Part shown: piece after piece, positions 1-6,643 of the stretch
How the letters are laid out: each line of letters begins with the position of its first letter
Position numbering within the stretch: the stretch's first letter is position 1
Source: Planctomycetaceae bacterium
GTDB taxonomy: Bacteria > Planctomycetota > Planctomycetia > Pirellulales > Thermoguttaceae
Assembly: GCA_031283515.1 (NCBI GenBank)
Contig: JAITBS010000360.1
Location: forward strand, 1 to 6,813
Length of the DNA stretch: 6,813 nucleotides
Direction: 5' to 3'
The notes under the pieces: generated by a model
The model's input: the letters and a program-made list of their open reading frames with translations, nothing else
Told to the model about the DNA's origin: nothing
The model's database searches: none
Position numbers and translations under genes: made by a program

Positions 1-2
1 CT

Positions 3-362
3 GATGAAACATTCAATGTTAGCGGAATTGAAAAACAAAATGTTATAAATTGGACGTATGGCTTGAATAACAGACAGATCAAAGAAGTTTTTGATCATTA
101 TGATGACTCATTAGATCAAACGTTATTCTTTGAGTATGATCGGGTTGGTAACAGATTGCAACAACAAGTTGATAAGAAAAACGATGGAACAATTGATGAT
201 TGTCATTTAAGGCGAACTTTCTCCGAAAAGTCGCAACGGTTGATCCGTAATTCTGTAATGATGACCGGTTTTGTGTTTTCAATTGACACCTGTAAACAGG
301 GGCAAATCGGTGAGTACGCCAATATGACATTTGCGGAAAAACGTCGCCTACCTACTTGGTAA
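3..362 (+). CDS. 3' fragment of an RHS/YD-repeat protein, partial at the window edge and probably truncated
   Basis: The frame is open from base 3 and runs to TAA at 360-362. A TTG at 63 is an internal codon, not a convincing start, so the gene begins outside the window. The first ~66 residues look like RHS/YD-repeat protein: FFEYDRVGNRL followed by VDKKNDGTID is the usual YD-repeat phrase seen in large secreted wall-associated or toxin-delivery proteins. After about base 200 the similarity stops. A typical repeat would continue with another Y-D strand, but the last ~53 codons are unlike RHS sequence, rich in R, K and M, and end in PTW. The conserved motif that normally closes the RHS core is absent, so this looks like a gene cut short by recombination or decay rather than a normal variable toxin tip. 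The stop codon touches the left end of the long palindrome at 362. RHS assignment is fairly firm; the truncation is inferred. Confidence 0.6.
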   Translation, partial: DETFNVSGIEKQNVINWTYGLNNRQIKEVFDHYDDSLDQTLFFEYDRVGNRLQQQVDKKNDGTIDDCHLRRTFSEKSQRLIRNSVMMTGFVFSIDTCKQGQIGEYANMTFAEKRRLPTW

Positions 363-613
363 CTTGATAACTATTCAGTAGAAGAACCATTCCCCTAAAA
401 ACTCATTTCCACCTAATTTTCTGAACAAAACAACCTCAGTAACCCATTGATAACACACACACCAACCTCATTACAACATTAAAAGGAACAATGAGGTAAT
501 GAGGTTGTTGTTTATCCTATCTTTTTGCTACTGAGGTTGTTTTAAACAATTGTTAGGAAAAATTAGGCAGAAATGAGACGTTTGTGTAATTATTCTACCG
601 AATAGGTACAAGT
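362..613. repeat. ~250-bp near-perfect palindrome (MITE-like or long-hairpin element)
   Basis: Nested inverted repeats share one centre near 485. The matching pairs, from outside in, are: 362-383 with 593-613 (ACTTG..CTATTC.GTAGAA, a few differences), 402-420 with 559-577 (two mismatches), 427-441 with 529-543 (15 bp perfect), 463-474 with 496-507 (12 bp perfect) and 477-480 with 490-493, leaving a 9-nt loop. The right arm carries about 9 extra bases (544-552 area), so the arms have drifted. The core word CAACCTCA occurs twice in the left arm and its complement twice in the right. I see no ORF inside. A TA lies just outside the left end (360-361) and another at 613-614 overlaps the right end, which would fit insertion into TA by an IS630/mariner-type non-autonomous element, but this is weak. 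A structured RNA or a bidirectional terminator are alternatives. Confidence 0.7.
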
Positions 614-615
614 AT

Positions 616-710
616 AGTGGTTGAGAGTTGCTAGTTCACATGTGGAAATAATCCGCAAGGGTAATTATTCCACATGCGGACTCTCCATGATCACCCCTTA
701 ACTCTCCACT
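616..710 (-). terminator. inverted repeats just past nrdJ; possible 3' hairpin region
   Basis: The outer pair is AGTGG-TTG-AGAGTT (616-629) with AACTCTCCACT (700-710), a 3-base bulge apart. The inner pair is CATGTGGAA (639-647) with TTCCACATG (668-676), extended by TAAT/ATTA past one bulged A. Together they can fold the RNA immediately after the nrdJ stop. There is no clear U run on the minus strand, so this is not a standard intrinsic terminator. A role in 3' end formation or mRNA stability is inferred only from position. Confidence 0.4.
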
Positions 711-711
711 C

Positions 712-3700
712 TTAACTACATCCCATACTTTTTCCGCAATTGTAACAAAGATAACAATTACCGGCTCGAACACTGATAGCACCACAAGCATCACAAAGCG
801 GAGCATCAGATTGGAACATCCCATATTGTTCATCTGCAGTCGTTGCCGAAAAATGAGGCGAAAGACGATTCAATATCAAAAACGGTTCATCAGCAACCGC
901 AACTGCACTGTCAATAACAGAAATATTCACCATTCGCTCCTTTTGATTCGGATTTATCTGGTTGGAATTTGATGGTGCGTTTGCCGGATTCAAATTGTTA
1001 TATCCTGTTGGAGAAGATGTCGGCAATTGTAAATCCGATACTTTTGTTTGGTGGATTGGACGACCACCCTCTTCCGTTTTACCGGCAACTCCACAACGTC
1101 TGTCCTTATCGTCATGGTCAGGATGTAGATTTTGCGGGTCTTGCTGCACCGATTGCATGTCCGGCAAAAACGTACGTCCAAGCCAACGGAATATGTAATC
1201 CACCAGACTTTTCGCAATTGGAATATCTGGGTTTTTAGTATGACCCAACGGTTCAAAACGTGTGTGCGAAAACTTTTCAACATAAACACTAAGCGGTACT
1301 CCATATTGTAAACTCATCGAAATCGCCGTACCAAAACAATCCATTAAACCGCCAATGGTACTTCCTTCTTTTGCCATCGTGATAAACAATTCGCCAACCC
1401 GCCCGTCAGGATAAAGCCCAACCGTAATATAACCCTCATGACCTGAAACATTAAATTTATGCGTTACAGATTGTCTTGTATCGGGTAAACGTTCGCGGCG
1501 AGGTACGGCAAGTTTTCGTTTTTCCTTACGGCTGAACACTGTTTCGGTTTCGTTATTTTTCGATTTATTTGTATCGTTTGTTGTGGAAAGCGGTTGCGTG
1601 CCTTTCGAACCATCACGATACACCGCAAGCGCCTTGAGACCAAGTTCCCAACCCATCATGTAAGCATCGGCAATATCCTGAACAGTTGCATTGTTGGGCA
1701 TGTTGACCGTCTTCGAAATCGCACCCGAAATAAAAGGTTGCGCCGCCGCCATCATTTTGACATGGGCTTCCCAAGCAATACAACGATCAGAACCCGGTGT
1801 CGGAAATGCACAATCGAAAACCGGTAAATGTGCATCAACCAAATGCGGTGCTTCATGAAGCGTTCCTTTTTCCTGAATATGATCGATAATTGCCGTAATC
1901 TCCGCATCAGTATAACCCAATGTCCGAAGTGCAAGCGGTACTGTATTATTAACGATTTTGAGTGTCCCGCCGCCTGCCAACTGTTTGAATTTGACAAGTG
2001 CAATATCCGGTTCAATTCCGGTGGTATCACAATCCATCATAAAACTAATTGTTCCTGTCGGAGCAAGAACTGTTGCTTGGGCGTTACGGAAACCGTTTCG
2101 ACTTCCTGAGTTACGGACTTCATCCCATAACCGTTGCGCTCGTTTTTTCAGGTAGTTAGGACAATTCCCAATGTGATTGACCGCATCCCAATGCATGTCG
2201 ATTACCCGCAACATCGGTTCGCGGTTCACAGCGAAGGCTTCAAACGATCCAACAACCCCAGCTAATTCCGCACTCGTCCGGTAAGCGGCTCCATTCATTA
2301 ACGCCGTCAAAACACTGCATAAACCACGTGCTTCATCAGAATCATACGGCAAACCAAGACTCATAATCAAACTGCCAAGATTCGAATATCCCAGCCCAAT
2401 CGCACGAAAACGATGACTATTTTCCGCAATTTTTTTGATAGGATAACTTGCCCGATCAACAATGATTTCTTGAGCAATAAAGAAAATCCGGCAGGCTTGA
2501 ATAAATCGTTCGGCATCGAAAAGTCCATCTTCTTGGCGGAACCGCATTAGATTGATACTTGCCAGATTGCACGCAGTGTCGTCAATACTCATATATTCGC
2601 TACACGGATTGGAGGCATTAATTCGTCCGGAGTTTGGAGTGGTGTGCCAGCGGTTAATGATTGTATCGTATTGAACACCAGGATCACCACAAGCCCATGC
2701 CGTACTGGCGATTTTGTCAAACACCTGACGGGCTGGATAGGCGGGACCTTCTTGTTTGGGATTGGTTACCCAATGTGTTGCCCAGATTTTATCTTCCTTC
2801 ACCGTTTTCATAAAATCGTCCGTAAGACGAATAGAGAGATTCGCGTTTTGAAAAAGAACCGATGAATAGGCTTCTTCATAAGATAAACCGTTTTTCATTA
2901 GGATTTTGGCTTTTTCCTCTTCACGAAATTTGCAGTCGATAAAATTCATAATATCGGGATGAGTAACTTTAAGCGACTGCATTTTGGCGGCTCGGCGTGT
3001 TTTGCCGCCGCTCTTAACAACAGCGGCAATCTGGTCGTAAACACGCATGAACGAAAGCGGTCCCGAAGGTTTTCCGCCGCCGGCTAATTTTTCAGTACTT
3101 GACCGGATCGTTGAAAGGTCAGTACCGGTTCCGCTGCCGAATTTGAAAAGCATGGCTTCACTTCGGGCAAGATCCATAATTGCTTCCATATTATCCGCAA
3201 CACTTTGAATAAAACATGCGGACGCTTGCGGATGTTCATAGGGATTTTCGGGTTGTGTGGCTTCGCCGGCTTGTTCGTCCCAATGCCAGGTACATTTACC
3301 GCCGCGTATTCCATATTGCGGGTACAACCCTACATTGAACCAAACCGGCGAATTAAACGAACCATATTGATGAAGCAGCAACCACGTCAATTCTCGATAA
3401 AAAATATCACCGTCTTTTCGGGAAGCGAAATAATCGTCTTCAATTCCCCAATCGGTGATTGTTCGGCTAACCCGATGAATTAACTGACGAATACTTTTTT
3501 CACGTTGAGGCGTATTCGGTTCGCCGTAAAAATATTTACTGGCGACGACATTGACGGAAAGTTGACTCCAGGTACTGGGAAATTCGCAATCATTTTGTTC
3601 AAAGAAAATAGCTCCTCCATCTCCTTTGATTGTTGCGGTTCGTGTTGTCCACTCAACAGTGTCGAACGGATCCGCAACATCTTCCAAACAAAATACCGAT

Positions 3701-3783
3701 TCCATTTTGAGTTTAGCAGATTGCTCTGTTTCAACTGAGTTCAATTCCGAAGGAAGTGTATCCAAACTAATTATTGTATCCAT
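712..3783 (-). CDS. nrdJ: Vitamin B12-dependent (class II) ribonucleotide reductase
   Basis: Reduces ribonucleotides to deoxyribonucleotides in the cytoplasm using adenosylcobalamin to make a thiyl radical, so it needs no oxygen and no separate radical subunit. With the chosen ATG it has 1023 residues. Visible landmarks: FNSPVWFN at 143-150; C190 in SACFI and C405 in TACNLAS, the expected redox pair; N392-P-C394-S-E396, the N-x-C-x-E radical-cysteine motif, with the 11-residue gap to C405 usual for class II enzymes; PTGTISFMMDCDTTGIEP at 575-592, the loop near the active site. A TSCPD-type domain covers roughly 776-866 (GELFITMAKEGST, GGLMDCFG). A Q/N/P-rich linker of about 90 residues (874-966) precedes a Cys ribbon: C997, C1000, C1010, C1013, C1016, C1022. 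All key residues are present. Start: the frame opens further upstream with ATG at 3825 and TTG at 3855, but those add a Phe-rich stretch. ATG at 3705 (MESVFCLEDVADP) is also plausible, giving 997 residues. None has a clear Shine-Dalgarno. Monocistronic. Confidence 0.95.
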   Translation of the reverse strand: MDTIISLDTLPSELNSVETEQSAKLKMESVFCLEDVADPFDTVEWTTRTATIKGDGGAIFFEQNDCEFPSTWSQLSVNVVASKYFYGEPNTPQREKSIRQLIHRVSRTITDWGIEDDYFASRKDGDIFYRELTWLLLHQYGSFNSPVWFNVGLYPQYGIRGGKCTWHWDEQAGEATQPENPYEHPQASACFIQSVADNMEAIMDLARSEAMLFKFGSGTGTDLSTIRSSTEKLAGGGKPSGPLSFMRVYDQIAAVVKSGGKTRRAAKMQSLKVTHPDIMNFIDCKFREEEKAKILMKNGLSYEEAYSSVLFQNANLSIRLTDDFMKTVKEDKIWATHWVTNPKQEGPAYPARQVFDKIASTAWACGDPGVQYDTIINRWHTTPNSGRINASNPCSEYMSIDDTACNLASINLMRFRQEDGLFDAERFIQACRIFFIAQEIIVDRASYPIKKIAENSHRFRAIGLGYSNLGSLIMSLGLPYDSDEARGLCSVLTALMNGAAYRTSAELAGVVGSFEAFAVNREPMLRVIDMHWDAVNHIGNCPNYLKKRAQRLWDEVRNSGSRNGFRNAQATVLAPTGTISFMMDCDTTGIEPDIALVKFKQLAGGGTLKIVNNTVPLALRTLGYTDAEITAIIDHIQEKGTLHEAPHLVDAHLPVFDCAFPTPGSDRCIAWEAHVKMMAAAQPFISGAISKTVNMPNNATVQDIADAYMMGWELGLKALAVYRDGSKGTQPLSTTNDTNKSKNNETETVFSRKEKRKLAVPRRERLPDTRQSVTHKFNVSGHEGYITVGLYPDGRVGELFITMAKEGSTIGGLMDCFGTAISMSLQYGVPLSVYVEKFSHTRFEPLGHTKNPDIPIAKSLVDYIFRWLGRTFLPDMQSVQQDPQNLHPDHDDKDRRCGVAGKTEEGGRPIHQTKVSDLQLPTSSPTGYNNLNPANAPSNSNQINPNQKERMVNISVIDSAVAVADEPFLILNRLSPHFSATTADEQYGMFQSDAPLCDACGAISVRAGNCYLCYNCGKSMGCS

Positions 3784-4128
3784 AAAAAAAACAAGTCGGA
3801 AAAAGAATTTGAAAACAAAATTCATGACAATATTTGAATCTGCGGCAAACTTCAAAACTGTAATCGCAACCGAAACGAGTTGGATTTTTTACAATTGAAT
3901 TTGAAAACCGAAGTTTCAAAACATGTTGAATAAAATTATTTCAATGGTTAATAGTTACATCACATTGTATTCTCAACAGTGGGAGGTTGGTTTTGGGGTA
4001 AACTTTATGCATGATGAAGCAATTACGAACACTAATATTGAATGTGGTAAGCGATAATACCAAGAATACAGTTTCAATTGTTTAGACTTCCTTTACTTTA
4101 TTCCTTTACCTAACTCCTTTTAGAGCTG
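3784..4128 (-). other. non-coding upstream region / putative long leader of nrdJ
   Basis: About 345 bp between the nrdJ start and the NrdR-like boxes. I see no ORF of substance on either strand and no Shine-Dalgarno next to the nrdJ start. A small inverted repeat, TTTGAAA (3900-3906) with TTTCAAA (3914-3920), is present. On the minus strand a purine-rich stretch at about 4084-4121 (GGAGTTAGGTAAAGG and similar) follows the boxes. I looked for a cobalamin riboswitch, which would make sense for a B12 enzyme, and found no recognisable B12-box or four-way core. No confident promoter hexamers were found. Confidence 0.4.
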
Positions 4129-4144
4129 AGACTACATATTGTGG
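4129..4144 (-). promoter_or_regulatory. NrdR box 1 (putative repressor site for nrdJ)
   Basis: AGACTACATATTGTGG matches the published NrdR-box consensus ACACWATATATWGTGT at 13 of 16 positions. NrdR is the nucleotide-sensing repressor of ribonucleotide reductase genes. It binds two boxes on the same face of the DNA. This is the nrdJ-proximal box, about 346 bp before the chosen start, farther than usual. Confidence 0.6.
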
Positions 4145-4160
4145 TTCTTTCGAATCGGAG

Positions 4161-4176
4161 GCACGATATACAGTCC
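4161..4176 (-). promoter_or_regulatory. NrdR box 2 (putative, partner of box 1)
   Basis: GCACGATATACAGTCC matches the NrdR consensus at 11 of 16 positions, keeping the CAC..ATATA..AGT core. It starts exactly 32 bp after box 1, leaving 16 bp between them, which is the standard spacing of NrdR box pairs (about three helical turns centre to centre). The spacing supports both boxes more than either match alone. Confidence 0.55.
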
Positions 4177-4633
4177 GACAAGAACATAGAACATCATAAC
4201 GTATCTCAATACGGAGTCAATTCGTTCTCATAAGATTTTTGTAAGTTACTATATGAAAAGAAATTACAAAATCTGCTGTTAAGACAACTAATAGGTCTCT
4301 CATTTAGTGAACATAATATAACTCTTTATGTTTTATACGGTTCGGCATTTTGGGACACTTTTTCTCAAAATCACAACGAATGAACAATTTTTTTTTTTTA
4401 TTTTGCTATTGTTCTAAAAAATGAATTGATGACAGAGAATAGCGAAAATAGGTAAATTAAAAAGACAACTGCATAGACAAAACTCCAAAAATGGAATAAA
4501 CACACCTTCACCGCAACTAAAAAAAAAGAGGAGCAACATCGGGAGCATTCCTGTTTCGTGTCATTTATTTGTTTCTATTCAGTCGTGATCTTATTTTTAT
4601 ACGGTGTGTCTTTATAAAAATTACTTTCATCAT
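4177..4633. other. AT-rich intergenic stretch without a recognisable gene
   Basis: No ORF with a credible start or family signature on either strand. What can be seen: CGTAT (4200-4204) with ATACG (4209-4213) around a 4-base loop; a larger inverted repeat AGATTTTTGTAA (4233-4244) with TTACAAAATCT (4264-4274), one bulge and a 19-base loop; ATTTTGGGA (4347-4355) with TCTCAAAAT (4363-4371), fully paired in RNA if one G-U is allowed; a run of 12 T (4388-4399) and one of 9 A (4519-4527). None of these points to a known RNA family. Confidence 0.35.
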
Positions 4634-4651
4634 TATATCAGTGGAATTTTT
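4634..4651. repeat. 18-bp direct repeat, copy 1
   Basis: TATATCAGTGGAATTTTT is identical to 6691-6708. This copy ends three bases before the CACGAA palindrome. Function unknown; it may be the edge of a dispersed repeat family. Confidence 0.6.
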
Positions 4652-4653
4652 TA

Positions 4654-4763
4654 AACACGAACCACACGAAAAATCACGAAAAATCACGAAAAATCACGAA
4701 AGAACACGAAAAGAGTCAAAACAAAAATTCGTATTTTTCGTGCTATTTTGTGTGTTTCGTGTT
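4654..4763. repeat. phased CACGAA repeat palindrome
   Basis: Six CACGAA words lie at 4656, 4665, 4675, 4685, 4695 and 4705, that is every 9-10 bp. The opposite arm has TTCGTG or one-base variants at 4728, 4737, 4747 and 4756, again 9-10 bp apart. The reverse complement of 4733-4763 aligns well with 4654-4684, so the whole block is an imperfect palindrome as well as a tandem array. Similar CACGAA-rich intergenic elements are, from memory, frequent in planctomycete, verrucomicrobial and some other environmental genomes, where they often give spurious Lys/Arg/His-rich or Phe/Val-rich ORFs; that happens here too. Probably a dispersed repeat; any protein-binding role is speculative. Confidence 0.7.
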
Positions 4764-4968
4764 GTAAAATAGAAAACATCATCAATATTACGACAAGAGG
4801 TATAGATACCAAAAATCGACACGGAATGGGAATGCTCCTGCGGCATTTTGCCGACACATCGCCTACTTTTCGGCAATCAAATTTAATCGATTTCTGGAAT
4901 AACACCGCCGTCATTACCAACCGGTTTATGAATGTCGGTGAAGAATTAAAAAAAATTTGGGCTTGCTC
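4764..4968 (+). other. upstream region of the oxidoreductase gene with alternative hairpins
   Basis: The frame of the next gene stays open through this region back to 4748, but the sequence shows no family features and the only upstream start is a TTG inside the repeat palindrome, so I treat it as non-coding. CGGCA (4841-4845) can pair with TGCCG (4849-4853) around a 3-base loop, or TTGCCGA (4848-4854) can pair with TCGGCAA (4870-4876). The two are mutually exclusive. If the promoter at 4969-4997 is right, this lies upstream of the transcript. Confidence 0.3.
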
Positions 4969-4997
4969 TGGAAATATATTTTTAAAGTTGCTACAAT
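4969..4997 (+). promoter_or_regulatory. putative sigma-70-type promoter for the oxidoreductase gene
   Basis: TGGAAA (4969-4974, 4 of 6 to TTGACA) and TACAAT (4992-4997, 5 of 6 to TATAAT) are 17 bp apart. Transcription would begin near 5004, about 65 nt before the start codon. The upstream sequence is A/T-rich. Plausible, unverified; AT-rich DNA gives chance matches. Confidence 0.4.
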
Positions 4998-5010
4998 GCT
5001 CTAAATTTAC

Positions 5011-5032
5011 GTGTGGTTTGTTTAGACCACAC
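5011..5032 (+). promoter_or_regulatory. 5' UTR hairpin or operator
   Basis: GTGTGGT (5011-5017) is the exact reverse complement of ACCACAC (5026-5032), with an 8-base spacer. It would sit at the very 5' end of the transcript from the putative promoter, where stems often protect mRNA. As DNA it could equally be a repressor operator. It leaves the Shine-Dalgarno free. Confidence 0.4.
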
Positions 5033-5055
5033 ACAGATATTTCTCAATCCCAAAA

Positions 5056-5061
5056 AAGGAG
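5056..5061 (+). promoter_or_regulatory. Shine-Dalgarno AAGGAG
   Basis: AAGGAG lies 7 bases before ATG 5069 and 10 before the adjacent ATG 5072. It fixes the start of the oxidoreductase here rather than at the far upstream TTG, and agrees with the Tat leader beginning at once. Confidence 0.8.
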
Positions 5062-5068
5062 TCTGTTT

Positions 5069-6565
5069 ATGATGAAATCAACTCGTCGTAATTTTCTGAA
5101 AGCTGCAACAGTAACTAGTGTTGGTTTTCTTGTTGCCGAAGGAAATGCTCAAGAAGCAAGCAATTCCCCAAACGAAAAATTAGGTGTCGCTAACATTGGT
5201 GTTGGTGGTAAAGGCGGTGGTGATGCGGACAACGCCGCTAAATTCGGAAATGTCATCGCTATCTGCGATGTTGACAAACAAACGCTTGAAAACAAAGGAA
5301 AAGGCGAAGCCTATCTTAAAGCGAAACAATATGTCGATTTCCGTGAAATGCTCGAAAAGCATGAAAAGGAAATTGATATTGTTACAATCAGCACACCGGA
5401 TCACATGCACGCCGTCGCCACACTTATGGCAATGCGAATGGGTAAAAGTTGTTACACCCAAAAACCGTTGACCCGAACCATTTATGAGGCTCGAAAACTT
5501 GCGGAAGTTGCGAAAGAGACGGGTGTTTGTACCCAGATGGGTAATCAGGGAACCGCGTTAGATTCTTCCCGTATGGCCATTGCCCAACTCAAAGCCGGTG
5601 TTATCGGTAAAACGTTGGAAGTGTACGTTTGGTCTAATCGTCCGGTCTGGACTCAAGGTCCTGATCGCCGTATGACATTGGAACGTTTTGCGAATGAGGC
5701 ACGGGCAAAGCTTGCCGATAAAGCGGAAAAAGCAATCTGGGATAAATTTGTAGATATTCAACGGAACTTGAGCCGACTCGATTGGAAACTTTGGATCGGA
5801 ACCGCAAAATATCGCGAATTTTGGCCCGGAATCTATCATTCATTCCAATGGCGTGGTTGGTGGGATTTTGGAAGCGGAGCACTTGGTGATATGGCTTGTC
5901 ATCAGGTAACAGTTCCGTTTGCGGCTTGTGGATTGAAAGATCCGACATGGGTTCGTGCCAAATCGACCGGACACGATTTTGACAGTTACCCTGCAAGTTC
6001 TATTATTGAATTTGAATTTCCGGCTAACGAAGAACGCGGGAAAATCCCATTCTGGTGGTATGATCGAAAAGGTAATCGTCCGCCTCAAGAGGTGTTTGCT
6101 CCGTACGGAATTGAAAAACCGGCGGACAGTGGTGTGTTGATTATTGGTGAAAAAGGTGCATTCTACAGTAGTGACGATTATTGTGGAAAATATGAATTGC
6201 GAACCAAAAGTGGTGAAATTATTCCGCCGCTTCCCGATCTTAAAGTTGATTATGCTGAAAAGAAAGGGAACAACGACACCGATAATATGTACGAATTATT
6301 CCGTGCAGTAAAGGCGAAAGACCCGAAAATTTGTCACTCGAATTTCATTGATCGTGCCGGACCGTTGACAGAAACCATTTTGCTTGGCAATCTTGCTGTT
6401 TGGGCTGCTTCTGAAGGTGGTTCGGACGGAACTATGGGCGAATGGGGTGAAAAGATCGAATGGGATGCCAAAAATCTCGTTGTTACCAACCTGTCCAGCC
6501 TCAAAACTCCGGGTGTTGCCGATCTTATCAAACCGGTTTACAGCGAAGGATATCGCCTCGATTAA
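5069..6565 (+). CDS. Tat-exported Gfo/Idh/MocA-family oxidoreductase
   Basis: A 498-residue NAD(P)-dependent dehydrogenase of the glucose-fructose oxidoreductase / inositol dehydrogenase / MocA family, probably acting on a sugar, sugar acid or cyclitol outside the cytoplasm. The N-terminus is a twin-arginine leader: S-T-R-R-N-F-L-K at 4-11, a hydrophobic stretch to about 23, and a likely cleavage after GNA (27). Tat export suits a protein folded around its cofactor. The Rossmann fold follows: ANIGVGGKGG at 41-50, acidic CDVD at 66-69, STPDHMHA at 108-115, QKP at 131-133 (the family's EKP with Q for E), and GNQG at 158-161. The C-terminal part carries WWDFGSGALGDMACHQ at 264-279, a signature of the large planctomycete-type subfamily, whose His278 is a likely catalytic residue. 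Length is normal for exported members. It stands alone, with its own promoter and terminator. The actual substrate cannot be read from the sequence. Confidence 0.92.
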   Translation: MMKSTRRNFLKAATVTSVGFLVAEGNAQEASNSPNEKLGVANIGVGGKGGGDADNAAKFGNVIAICDVDKQTLENKGKGEAYLKAKQYVDFREMLEKHEKEIDIVTISTPDHMHAVATLMAMRMGKSCYTQKPLTRTIYEARKLAEVAKETGVCTQMGNQGTALDSSRMAIAQLKAGVIGKTLEVYVWSNRPVWTQGPDRRMTLERFANEARAKLADKAEKAIWDKFVDIQRNLSRLDWKLWIGTAKYREFWPGIYHSFQWRGWWDFGSGALGDMACHQVTVPFAACGLKDPTWVRAKSTGHDFDSYPASSIIEFEFPANEERGKIPFWWYDRKGNRPPQEVFAPYGIEKPADSGVLIIGEKGAFYSSDDYCGKYELRTKSGEIIPPLPDLKVDYAEKKGNNDTDNMYELFRAVKAKDPKICHSNFIDRAGPLTETILLGNLAVWAASEGGSDGTMGEWGEKIEWDAKNLVVTNLSSLKTPGVADLIKPVYSEGYRLD

Positions 6566-6643
6566 AACCGGTTTGGCTAATTTGTAGCTAATAATGTTTC
6601 ATTCCAAAACCGGTTGCAGTTTCCCGTGTTGATCGTCAACAAT

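Noticed and set aside
3784..3855. Longer nrdJ forms from TTG 3855 or ATG 3825
   Set aside because: They add a Phe-rich stretch not expected on a cytoplasmic reductase, with no ribosome binding site.
4142..4155. tRNA T-arm-like GGTTCTTTCGAATC
   Set aside because: Loop and stem do not fit a T-arm and no acceptor or anticodon arm surrounds it; it lies between the NrdR-like boxes.
4388..4399. Run of 12 T as a terminator
   Set aside because: No G+C-rich stem precedes it; the GAACAAT/ATTGTTC pair (4382-4388, 4408-4414) surrounds the run instead.
4558..4617. Short hydrophobic ORF (GTG start, 19 codons) after a GAGGAG at 4528-4533
   Set aside because: The GAGGAG is 24 bases from the GTG, too far for initiation, and AT-rich DNA yields such hydrophobic peptides by chance.
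4654..4712. CRISPR-like regular repeats
   Set aside because: The unit is about 10 bp with no spacers and no cas genes, so it is a short tandem array.
4569..4772. 67-codon ORF reading through the CACGAA array
   Set aside because: Its HEPHEKSRK-like and FVFFV-like peptides are the translation of the repeat itself; TTG start without a Shine-Dalgarno.
4684..5034. 116-codon minus-strand ORF
   Set aside because: GTG start, no family features, and its C-terminus is again the translated repeat.
4748..5068. 107-codon N-terminal extension of the oxidoreductase frame, from TTG 4748
   Set aside because: It begins inside the CACGAA palindrome, lacks family similarity, and would bury the Tat leader, while ATG 5069 has a strong Shine-Dalgarno.
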